A stretch of 64,000 bases of DNA. It comes from Aphanomyces cochlioides (taxonomy: Eukaryota; Oomycota; Saprolegniomycetes; Saprolegniales; Verrucalvaceae). Below the pieces are notes generated by a model. That model was not told the origin of the DNA and did no database searches. It worked only from the letters and a program-made list of their open reading frames with translations. The stretch covers positions 930,001-994,000 of the forward strand of contig JAHQRK010000002.1 of the NCBI GenBank assembly GCA_019828595.1. Direction: 5' to 3'. Below are positions 39,902-48,417 of the stretch, piece by piece (position 1 is the stretch's first letter; every line of letters begins with the position of its first letter). Position numbers and translations under genes: made by a program.

Positions 39902-41080
39902 GACAGATTGCAATATGAAAGTTGGTTGGTGCTCATTTAACACCCTTTAAAGCCATTCTGTAGAATTTGTTTAATTTCAAAGGATATAATATTATGCAGG
40001 TCAACTTGCTTTATTGTAGACGCCGTCCTATAATGCTTTTATTATGATTTTTAATTATAAAAGGATAGGATTTGGAAGGATCCTTCAAAACACTATATTT
40101 ATAATATAATCTATAATATAATACAGTTTGCGAAAACTCCGTAATATCACTGGGTGGTCGCTCAAGAATCGTGGCTTCGCTACCAGGAGCTGGGCCGTTT
40201 TGTGGATTACTTCAGGAGCCAGTGGATCGATAGTGGCTCATCCTGTTGGCAAGTCTATCATGCTCCCAGTGGATTCCCCACGACAAACAACCCATGCGAA
40301 GCGTTTAACAAGATATTTAAAGACGTCTACACGAAGCGATAGAAGCACGGTTTATGTGCAACCTTTGAAATGCTTGGCAATATGGCCGAGGCCTATTCAA
40401 CATTCAAAGCAATCACTTTTGTCACTCACTCCATTCCAAGCATCAAGCTGCAACGTCGTACCAAACGGCTCATGGACACAGGTCTTCTTGAATTAGTTGA
40501 ATCCCCTTTCGATCTTCCACCTGGAGAGGTACTTGTGCGCAGTGTTGTGCCAGGGCGAGCATCTAGCCTAGCCTACGCCTATCAGTATCGACTCCTTGGC
40601 TCGACGGTTGACGAAGCACAAGCAGCCTCCGATGAAGTCGTCATGACTGCTTCAGAAGCTGACCTTGTAGATGCCTACTATTACAATGCAAACACTAACA
40701 ATGTGAAGCACGAGATTGTCTGTGGTGGTAACGACCAACCTTGGTATGGTTGGCGCATCTGCACTCTCCCTGGATCCATCAAGTGCGAGTGCAATTACTT
40801 TTTCAAGAATGCCTTCTGTTGCCATGTGCTTTGCGCACTGAAACTCCAACAAAGAGATTTCTTGGGATACGCACTGCCAGAGGTCGCTTCCAGCCATTCG
40901 CTGATCGACGTCAACGAGCGTCTGAGCGTCGCACTCAACGCCGCCGAGGTAGAGCCCGCAGTAGAGTAGCGCCGGCTGTAGTTGTTAATTAAGGCATTCA
41001 TAACGAGATACTTGTGAACTTATATTTCTGTCCAACCACACACTACTCAATGGCACACATACGACAGCATCAAGATGCCC

Positions 41081-41550
41081 ATAGGGCGTGTGCCGCAACA
41101 GGCTTGTTCATATCTAGACATAATTACCCAAGACACGGCAGGCATAGGGCTGCGTCATTCTTTCCTTGTCAACAGCTAGTCTAGATGCTGATGAGGACTA
41201 CAGCAACTGAGTAAAGCTTGATGCGGCAGTATATCTGCCGCTTCAGGCTTGTTGATATCGAGATAACATCACGCAACACGCGGCAGACATACTGCTGCGT
41301 CATGCTTCCTTACCTGCAGTAGTCCTCGCCAACGGCTAGTCTAGATGCTGATGAGGACTACAGCAACTGAGTAAAGCTTGATGCTGCAGTATATCTGCCG
41401 CTTCAGGCTTGTTGATATCGAGATAACATCACGCAACACGCGGCAGACATACTGCTGCGTCATGCTTTCCTTACCTGCAGTAGTCCTCGCCAACGGCTAG
41501 TCTAGATACTGATGAGGACTACAGCAACTGAGTAAAGCTTGATGCGGAAC
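41081..41550. repeat. ~160-bp tandem repeat with internal hairpin
   Basis: The landmark CTAGATGCTGATGAGG starts at 41181 and 41341 and, with one change, at 41502, giving periods of 160 and 161 bp. A diverged partial unit precedes (about 41081-41180) and a partial unit follows. Each unit contains a hairpin around GCGGCAGTATATCTGCCGC (41223-41241; one arm is altered in the second unit) and a related GCGGCAGACATACTGCTGC. It starts about 110 bp downstream of the MULE pseudogene and could be its subterminal repeat or a small satellite. Confidence 0.75.
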
Positions 41551-41694
41551 TTGTCTAGTGTTGATCCTTCTCAGTTGTTGACCAGCTTTTGTGCATTCTT
41601 TGCTATCGCTCGCATTGTACGCCTCGAAGCGACGCGAAGGATGTGAAACGGCGTTGCATGCAAAAATTCATGCTTCAAACAAATAGTATATTAA

Positions 41695-41790
41695 AATTTT
41701 ATTCAGCGCAAACATGGAGTAGAACCTGCGACCTTTCGCACAAAATTGCAAGCTTTTACCGTCAAGCTACTAGAGCCTCATGAAACGTAC
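41695..41790 (-). repeat. tRNA-like sequence on the minus strand (possible SINE head)
   Basis: Read on the minus strand, TAGCTTGACGG (A box) lies about 44 nt before GGTTCTACTCC (near B box), the normal tRNA spacing. A perfect 4-bp D-stem (GCTT/AAGC) is followed by an anticodon-like loop containing TTTT. Neither the T-stem nor the acceptor stem pairs, so it is not a working tRNA. It is less tRNA-like overall than a true gene and may be the head of a SINE. Confidence 0.3.
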
Positions 41791-41799
41791 AATAAACTT

Positions 41800-43233
41800 G
41801 GAAATTCATGGTTTTTAAAAATGAATTAAATATTTCTCTATGTTCTATAAACTATTTTGCAAATAGATGAAATATCAATACGAGAATGAGGCGGTGGATG
41901 ATTCGAAGTTTACACGTTCAGTTGCTTCAAAAATCCGGCGCTGTCTATATTCTACATGACAATGAGGCTTTGAAATGCATATAGTTTGTTCTGTATTGTC
42001 GATGGAGAGAGAATGAGACATCGAAATCTTTGTTCATTTTATTTTGTCAGTATTTTTTAATTTTCGCTCACTAAATTATTGGTAAATATTTTACTCATTC
42101 AATAGCCCAGAGTTTGTTTTTAAAATATCGGTTGAATTATCTTTTGACTAATTAGAACGGAAATATTTACTGACTAAAAATAATATCAATTCATTATTAA
42201 AGAAATCGCATTGAACAAACCTTAAAACTAAAATTTCGTCGTATTGACTTTAAGAGTGTGTTTTAAACAGATCGTTTTGTATTAATCAAAGCGGTTGGTT
42301 GGCGTTTGGTTGGCGGTTGGATGGCAGTTGGATGGCGGTTGCTAGTGTTGGCTTGTAGTCGACTACTGGGACTCTCAGTTGCGATGCTTGATGAGTGCTG
42401 GGTGGGTGATCAGGATGACATGTTTTTTATTCTTCCTCTCATAATAAATAGATCTCAGTATTATATGTGGTAGGTTTTATCTCTGACGAGGTGCTACGAA
42501 GTCCGTATTTTACCTCTGACGACCGTATTTTATCTCCGATAGCTGACTCTCTTCCGGACGCGTTTCCGGAAAACGAATTCCTTGTAGAATTGATAAATCT
42601 CTGGGGTCTAATCTATAGCTTTCCACAGGTACTAACATTTTTTAACTCGAACAGTTTCATCAATACCATAAACGGATGTACTTGGATGCATGAGAATTGA
42701 AATTGGCCACCGGATGTCGAGTGTAATTTGCGTTTTTCAGCCTTACCAGACTGACTATTCAGCATTCTTTCGCATTTTTTACAGTTTACCTAATTCTGCA
42801 CCAAATTCGGAACTTGTCGCCCGAATTATGCTCACGTTTTCCTCGAAGCGACTTTGACGAAGCGGTTTATGCTCAGTACACTCGCTAACGATGATCCTCA
42901 ACGTTCTGCCGACCACTCCCCATCAACAACCAAATAGAGCCAGGAGGCTGCGCTCTGCCGCATCCACGCTAAAACGTCCAGATGGCAGTTTGGAGATTGT
43001 CAAGGCTGGAAACTTCCAGCACTGGTGTCGCACTTGTATGGCTCGAATTTGACACTCTTGAAATTGTCTCCCATGTTCGCGAGATCCCTCACATGCGGCG
43101 AAATCATTGAGTCGAATCTTCGTGATCAACAATATCGAAAATGCACCCGCGAGTCACGTCCGCTGGTACTGGATTCCACGGCACGCGTGGCTCGGTCGAA
43201 ACCTCATTTTTCAAGTTGATCACACCCGCCAAC
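41800..43233. other. AT-rich intergenic region before transporter copy 3
   Basis: No gene recognised. Features are a short imperfect tandem repeat of GGTTGG(C/A)(G/T)-type units at about 42290-42345 and a partial duplication around CGAAGTCCGTATTTTACCTCTGACG (about 42500-42540). The end holds the 5' flank of transporter copy 3, which shows no similarity to the flanks of copies 1 and 2. Confidence 0.3.
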
Positions 43234-44592
43234 ATGATCAACAAGTTTATTCTCCGTGGGCTTGGGTTTTTCAACGATGCCTACGACTTGTCCGTCGTCA
43301 ACATTATCAACGTCATCTTGGAACACCAATACTCCAAGAAAGTCTATGACTCCAGCATGAAGTCGAACGTGTCGTCCGCCGCCTTGATCGGTGCCGTCTT
43401 GGGTCAACTTGCCTTCGGCGTGTTGGGCGATATCTACGGCCGCAAGAACTGCATGGTTGCCACGTGCTTGCTCCTCATTGTCGGTGGTATTCTCTGTGCT
43501 GCTGCCTACGGTGGTGAGCCCATCAACACGTTGTGGTTCTTGGTGATCGCCCGTGGTGTCCTCGGTTTCGGTATTGGTGGTGAATACCCCTTGGCTGCTT
43601 CGTCATCGTCAGAAGATGCCACCTCTCCTCAAGACCGCAACCGCCGCGTCGCCTTGACCTTTTCGTTGCAAGGTGTTGGCTTCACCGTCGCCTCGTTGAT
43701 GGGCGTCATCATGGTGAACGTCTTGGAAGAAAGCAAACACGACTTGGAAATCATGTGGCGTGTTCTCTTCGGTTTCGGTGTCTTGCCTGCCTTGTTCTTG
43801 GTGTATTTCCGCATCACCGCTGAAGAAACCGAAGGCTACAAGAACATGTTGGCTGGCAATGTCCACGTCGCCAAGGTTCGATGGACGTTTATCCTCAAGC
43901 ACTACGGCAAGAGTTTGTTGGGTACGGCCGGCACGTGGTTCTTGTTCGACATTGTGTTCTATGCCCAAAACTTGTTCACTGCCAGTATTTTGACTGTCGT
44001 CGGTGCCAAGAGTGACCTTAAGACTGTTGCGCTCCAAAACTTGATCATCGCCTTGGTCGGTTTGCCTGGTTACTACACTGCCGTCTTCTTCATCAACAAA
44101 ATGGGTCGCAAGGTCATTCAATTGCAAGGTTTGACCATCATGACCATTATCTTCTTGGTGTTGGGCATCTGGTGGAACGACATCAAGCAAAAGTCGGCTC
44201 TCTTCATCATCCTCTTCGGTTTGACCTTGTACTTTGCCAACTTTGGTCCCAACATGTCGACCTTCGTCATGCCCACTGAAATGTATCCCACGGCCATCCG
44301 CAGTACTTGCCACGGTTTCTCTGCTGCTATGGGCAAGGCTGGTGCCTCCATCGGTTCGTACGGCTTCTCGCTGTGGGTGAACAACCCGAGCTTCGGTTAT
44401 GAAGGTGCCTGGTACACTTTCGCTGGTATTTCGGTCTTGGCTATCATCTTGACGTGGTTCTGCCTCTTCGACAACAACGAAGGCAGCAACGTCATTGATG
44501 AAGAATTCAAGGCCAAGCTTATGGGTGAAGACAAGGAAGTGCGCGATTCCTTTGCCGACTCAAAGGAGGCTTTTGTTCAAATGAACGCTTAA
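43234..44592 (+). CDS. MFS transporter, PHS type, copy 3
   Basis: A 452-aa intronless copy starting at ATG 43234 (MINKFILRGLG). It is near-identical to copies 1 and 2 over the central ~1.25 kb, as judged by identical sense and antisense translations. It differs in the first ~11 codons (silent changes and F-to-I) and from about codon 420 onward (GSNVIDEEFK for GSEVIDDEFK, end DSKEAFVQMNA). Motifs are as in the other copies. It is the only copy on the plus strand. Downstream it converges with the 2OG-oxygenase-like gene, with about 100 bp between stop codons. Confidence 0.85.
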   Translation: MINKFILRGLGFFNDAYDLSVVNIINVILEHQYSKKVYDSSMKSNVSSAALIGAVLGQLAFGVLGDIYGRKNCMVATCLLLIVGGILCAAAYGGEPINTLWFLVIARGVLGFGIGGEYPLAASSSSEDATSPQDRNRRVALTFSLQGVGFTVASLMGVIMVNVLEESKHDLEIMWRVLFGFGVLPALFLVYFRITAEETEGYKNMLAGNVHVAKVRWTFILKHYGKSLLGTAGTWFLFDIVFYAQNLFTASILTVVGAKSDLKTVALQNLIIALVGLPGYYTAVFFINKMGRKVIQLQGLTIMTIIFLVLGIWWNDIKQKSALFIILFGLTLYFANFGPNMSTFVMPTEMYPTAIRSTCHGFSAAMGKAGASIGSYGFSLWVNNPSFGYEGAWYTFAGISVLAIILTWFCLFDNNEGSNVIDEEFKAKLMGEDKEVRDSFADSKEAFVQMNA

Positions 44593-44694
44593 TTATAGGG
44601 TCAGATTTGTAAGCAGATATATATAACATGAGTTGTTACCAACTTAACTGACGTGATCTGTTGACGGCAAACAATGTTCCTCTCACACAATGCT

Positions 44695-46208
44695 TTAACC
44701 AAGAAGTGGCTCAGTTTCAGATGGAGTCGCAGGGTTTGTACATCGCTTCCACAAGAGCCAAGCGGCCCAGGAGCCCAAAGCAATTGCTGCAATATATGCC
44801 ACGACCGTCCAAAATTCCCACGTTTTACTTGGAGGTGGACAGGCCAAGCTTTGGTCGACGCAAACCTGGTCAGCGATGTTGCAAGTATCCAAGTGCTGCA
44901 CACAGAGCATCCAGCACATCGTTCCACCTTCCATGACTTCGTCCACCAGTTCGCATTTGAGACTTTTGCACATTTCGACATCCTTTTTCATGTTTGGTGC
45001 ATTGCAATGAAACATGCATTGCTCGTTGGTTGTCGAAGGATCACTTGCATTGGATGGTGCCCAAATACCAAGTGTGCAGCTCAAGTCTGAAGCCAACAGT
45101 GTGCGACCAACGGGACAACCCAATGTCGATAAGGTTGTCGAGTCATCGTCAGTTTGTTCGTTTAAAACGTAACTAAACATATGAGCCAGGAAAAGGTTGT
45201 CACCGCTTACCGTGTTGTTGCGTCTGTGTAGTCTTTGAAGGAAAGGTGACTTTGGGCAAGAGTTGCGTCATTTTGGAGTAGGATCATCCGTCCAGAGAAA
45301 AGTCGGGAAGCAATTCTGGCATCTTGTGGCATTTGTACGGCGTGGAGGACAGGTGGAAACTTGTAGCCAAAGTTGCCCCAACGAGAAAAGCCTTCACCAA
45401 CCATTACCACCAATTCATCTGGGCTAAGATGTGGCATGACTTGCTGTGTCTTGCCATGGAGGGACAGTCGTAGAACCAGTCCTGTGCAGAAATTAGCGCC
45501 TTACACAATGCATCTCGTACCTGAAGAGATGTCCTTAATGACATTTCCTTGGTCGTCAAAGTAATACGGAGCAGAAGTAAGGAGCATGACGCCATTGTCC
45601 GTATGGAAATCAAGAGAGAGCTGCGTTTGTGCTTTGAAAAGGGAAGAGATCGGTGGAAAAATTGATGATGGTGCCGGGGTGTAGCTGTGAATATGGTCTA
45701 GGTGCGCGCCAAGATTCACAACATCAACCAAGGGCGATGACATTTCAGTGTCCTTGGACAGAACATTAGCAAGCCGGGTCGATACATCACGAAGGAGTTG
45801 GTTGTACGATTTCTGCGCTTCGATAAACTTTGGGCATCGAGTTGCCAAAGCGGTCGAAAACGTCGAGCCATCGGCGTTCATACTGATAGTCGTCCGTTGC
45901 GTTCCATCTTGGAGCTTCTTTTGCATCAGGGCGTCCAAGTTTGGATGTTGTTTCATGCATGCAAATGCGGATAGAATGTACGCATCTCGCGTCGACGCAA
46001 ACTTGGGCACATTCTTGAGTGCGATCACACCGTTCGCTTCGAGTGCTTTGATGAGAGATAGATGGCTTCCCCGTTCATTTAAATTAAATGACGGAATCAC
46101 ATACTCTGCCATTCCATGAGCGCTGTGGAACATCGCGAAACATGCCGCTACGATCAACCCGATCATCCTTCGAGTCGGATTTTTCCAAAATGATCTTTTG
46201 TGACGCAT
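44695..46208 (-). CDS. Secreted/membrane 2OG-Fe(II) oxygenase-like protein
   Basis: Three exons (46208-45521, 45481-45211 and 45172-44695) join in frame to 478 aa. A signal peptide with core GLIVAACFAMFHSAHG lies after a basic start. The fold resembles isopenicillin N synthase-type 2OG oxygenases: an H-x-D pair in LDFHTDNGVMLL (about residue 200), VMVGEGFSRWGNFGYKFPP, a distal His in VLHAVQMP (about 279) and an Arg about nine residues later (RIASRLFSG). These would bind Fe(II) and 2-oxoglutarate. A Cys-rich stretch (about 335-435; CMFHCNAPNMKKDVEMC, CWMLCVQHLDTC) and one C-terminal membrane helix (VVAYIAAIALGSWAAWLLW) follow, so it is a type I membrane protein with the catalytic domain outside or in the lumen. 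Substrate unknown. It is divergent from the acidic-protein gene over 130 bp. Confidence 0.7.
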
Positions 46209-46338
46209 TCAGATCTACAATTAACAATTATTTGAATATCCTCTACAAATAGAATAAAATCTCCGGGTTAAAAGTATTTATCCGTAAACTGGTGTGATGA
46301 ATAATTGAATCCAAGTCAAGGATTGGTTGTCAAGATCC

Positions 46339-47484
46339 ATGTCGTTTTCAGCATGTCCAAGCGACGCCGTGCGCGGTCTGTTGTCCAACGCGTTCGCTGA
46401 ACTGGCCGCGCGTGAGGAATTCCTCGAAGTAGACATTTGGCGTCGTCTGGCAGATGAAGCCAAGGTGCTTTACGACACTGCAAAGATTAAAGAACGAGTG
46501 CGTGAGCATCCCGTGACGGTAGAGACTGTCAAATCGTGCCCACAGCTCCTGGATTTCATTGTGGACGAGTCGCAAACGCAGTACGATGCCGAACGCAACT
46601 GCACAATGCAAGGCATTCTAGCGTACATCTCCGCCACTGCTGCTGCTGCGCCTGGAATGCCAATTAAACCACCCAGCAAGCGAGCCAAGCAAAAGTCACA
46701 ACGAATGCAGTTGATCTACAACTACGAGCGCAGATATGCAGGCGAGCAATTTGGCACGACAGCGTCATATTCCATCCATGTTGTCTTTGACTATGGGCAA
46801 CGCAAACCGTTGGTCGAGTGTGCATTTCGCAATTCAGGACGATATCCTGTCAGCTATTACGAACGCCAAGCAATCATGGCCAGTGGGGGCAACGATGAAG
46901 CAGACGAAGAGAATGAAAGCAAAGGCGACCTTGAAGTCAAACAAGATGACGAAAATGAAGAAGACCACGGGGACGAAGCGGACCAGGATGAAGAAACTAA
47001 TGACGATGAAGCATCTGCAGAAGATTATGAAGAAACCCAAGAGGATGAAGATGGCGAAGCTGATGAAGCCCAAGAGAATGACGATGATGAAGATGAAAAT
47101 GTTGAAGACCAGGAAGAAGAAGACGGTGAAAGTGGAGATGACGAAGATGATGATGCTCCAGACGATGATGGCCAAGACGATGACGGCCAAGACGACCAAG
47201 TCGATGGAGATGGAGGTGATGATACTGAAGCAATGGAAGTGCATGTCCTCGACGACGATGAAAAGAACTGGGAGTACGTCGAGTCGTTCGAGTTCACCCA
47301 AGAGACCTTTGAGGAGGTCCATACATGGCTCGACGAGCGGAAAAAGGTGTCGGCACAAGACATTCTCGGGTACATCGTCGGCATGCCGTTCTTTGAAGAC
47401 GAATTTGGCATCGACGACCGAATATTTGACATCGTTTTTGACGATGACGACGATGGAGACGACGGAGGCGAAGAAACTTCCTGA
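46339..47484 (+). CDS. Acidic low-complexity protein, function unknown
   Basis: A single exon of 381 aa from ATG 46339 (MSFSACPSD). The N-terminal ~185 residues are helical and contain a basic segment (KPPSKRAKQKSQRMQ, about 113-128) that could be a nuclear signal. Residues about 187-305 are almost entirely Asp/Glu with some Gln, Asn and Gly. A structured C-terminal part (NWEYVESFEFTQETFEEV ... DILGYIVGMPFFEDEFG) and another acidic tail follow. Such acidic tracts are common in histone chaperones and ribosome-assembly factors, but I recognise no family. It shares a 130-bp intergenic region with the divergent 2OG gene. Confidence 0.65.
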   Translation: MSFSACPSDAVRGLLSNAFAELAAREEFLEVDIWRRLADEAKVLYDTAKIKERVREHPVTVETVKSCPQLLDFIVDESQTQYDAERNCTMQGILAYISATAAAAPGMPIKPPSKRAKQKSQRMQLIYNYERRYAGEQFGTTASYSIHVVFDYGQRKPLVECAFRNSGRYPVSYYERQAIMASGGNDEADEENESKGDLEVKQDDENEEDHGDEADQDEETNDDEASAEDYEETQEDEDGEADEAQENDDDEDENVEDQEEEDGESGDDEDDDAPDDDGQDDDGQDDQVDGDGGDDTEAMEVHVLDDDEKNWEYVESFEFTQETFEEVHTWLDERKKVSAQDILGYIVGMPFFEDEFGIDDRIFDIVFDDDDDGDDGGEETS

Positions 47485-47628
47485 GTGGCATCATGTCCAT
47501 CGTATCCAAGTAATTTCCTCCAATCTCATGATAGAATAAGGTCATAGTCATCGAGTGTTGATGTCGTATACTGTTGCAAAAACACAAATCGAGCACCCAA
47601 GTCATTTTTGAATACTAGTATCCTCAAT

Positions 47629-48258
47629 ATGGTCAAGATCGACTTCATCTCGGACGTGTCGTGCCCGTTTTGCGCGATTGGACTCAAGTCCCTCGAGACT
47701 GCGCTGGCTCGTGTTCCGAATGCCGAGATCCATTTTCAGCCATTTGAACTCAACCCCTCCATGTCCCCCGAAGGCGAAGTTGTCGATGACTACTTGGCGC
47801 AACGATACGGCGGGACTCCCGCCCAGCGTGCGCGTAACCAAGAACAAATTCGACGCAGCGGGGAGGCGGTTGGCTTTAAGTTTAACATGGGTCAAGGTTT
47901 CCGCATCTACAACACCCTCGATGCGCATCGCCTCCTTCACTGGGCTGGACTCGAAGACCTCGCGTTGCAAAAGAAGCTCAAGACGGCTCTCCTCGAAGCT
48001 TACTTCACCGATCGCAAAGACCCCAGCCAGAAAAACGTTCTCCTCGAAGCTGCAAAAACGGCTGGTCTTGATCTCGAGGGTGCGCAACGAGTGCTTGACA
48101 GCGACTTGTATGCCAAGGAGGTCCGTGAGATCGAGAAGAACTGGTCGCGGAAGAGAATCCACTCGGTCCCAACGATTATCATCAACGACACCGAACAAAT
48201 TAGTGGTGGGCAGCCCCCCGAGGCTTTCGAACGACTTCTTCGCAAGTACGCTAAATAG
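47629..48258 (+). CDS. DsbA family oxidoreductase, FrnE-like
   Basis: An intronless 209-aa protein from ATG 47629 (MVKIDFISDVSCPFCAIG). The thioredoxin-fold start carries a C-P-F-C active site (C12, C15) followed by an all-helical insertion (GFKFNMGQGFRIYNTLDAHRL) typical of FrnE/2-hydroxychromene-isomerase-like DsbA relatives. The cis-Pro loop SVPTIII and the end ISGGQPPEAFERLL follow. Members catalyse dithiol-disulfide exchange or isomerisation. No signal peptide is visible, so it acts in the cytosol. Its closest relatives are usually bacterial, so transfer is possible but untested. An in-frame TTG 21 nt upstream is not needed. Confidence 0.88.
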   Translation: MVKIDFISDVSCPFCAIGLKSLETALARVPNAEIHFQPFELNPSMSPEGEVVDDYLAQRYGGTPAQRARNQEQIRRSGEAVGFKFNMGQGFRIYNTLDAHRLLHWAGLEDLALQKKLKTALLEAYFTDRKDPSQKNVLLEAAKTAGLDLEGAQRVLDSDLYAKEVREIEKNWSRKRIHSVPTIIINDTEQISGGQPPEAFERLLRKYAK

Positions 48259-48417
48259 CTCTTCACTAATCTACTCGTTTTTCATCAGTATGGCGTTGTT
48301 CTCTGGGCAGACACTTCGTGGATCTCCACTCGGTCAGAGTCGACTTGCCTCGTGACAAGTTTGCCGTTGAAACCGTTGCGTCGATTTGCCTTTTTGCACG
48401 AGCAGTTTCATCGAGCG

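Larger units (their letters stand above)
37875..40144 (+). mobile_element. PIF/Harbinger element inserted in the MULE gene (approximate ends)
   Basis: The element carries the standard pair of Harbinger genes: a DDE transposase and, on the opposite strand, a Myb/SANT-like protein. Removing roughly 37875-40144 restores the MULE reading frame across the junction, which sets the boundaries. The ends are very AT-rich and I could not define the TIRs or the 3-bp target duplication with confidence. Confidence 0.65.
36619..40969 (+). pseudogene. MULE transposase, decayed and split by a Harbinger element
   Basis: Pieces in order: a Cys/His-rich FLYWCH/WRKY-like N-terminal region with CICRGVPRHDMKS and CKTCHMC (36619-37070); the MULE catalytic core with FMFHWDSTYKINSL, GISDKARQFHPVAFYVL and YVMSDA (37115-37660); LMCFYHCMANVHKFL (37650-37838); then, beyond the 2.3-kb insertion, LGRFVDYFRSQWIDS and GFPTTNNPCEAFNK (40148-40340) and a SWIM zinc finger CECNYFFKNAFCCH near the C-terminus (40777-40840). 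Damage: frameshifts near 37070 and 37660 and in-frame TAG codons at 37836 and 40340. The order is that of Mutator-like transposases. TIRs of the element were not found. Confidence 0.8.

Noticed and set aside
37840..40140. GAGTTTTCGCA (37840-37850) and its reverse complement near 40130-40140 as Harbinger TIRs
   Set aside because: The short inverted match lacks a 3-bp target duplication, and the left copy falls inside sequence that still reads as MULE coding, so element ends were left approximate.
46834..47358. Very hydrophobic minus-strand frame (Ile/Phe/Val-rich)
   Set aside because: It is the complement of the Asp/Glu GAN/GAY tract of the acidic-protein gene, which necessarily reads as hydrophobic residues.
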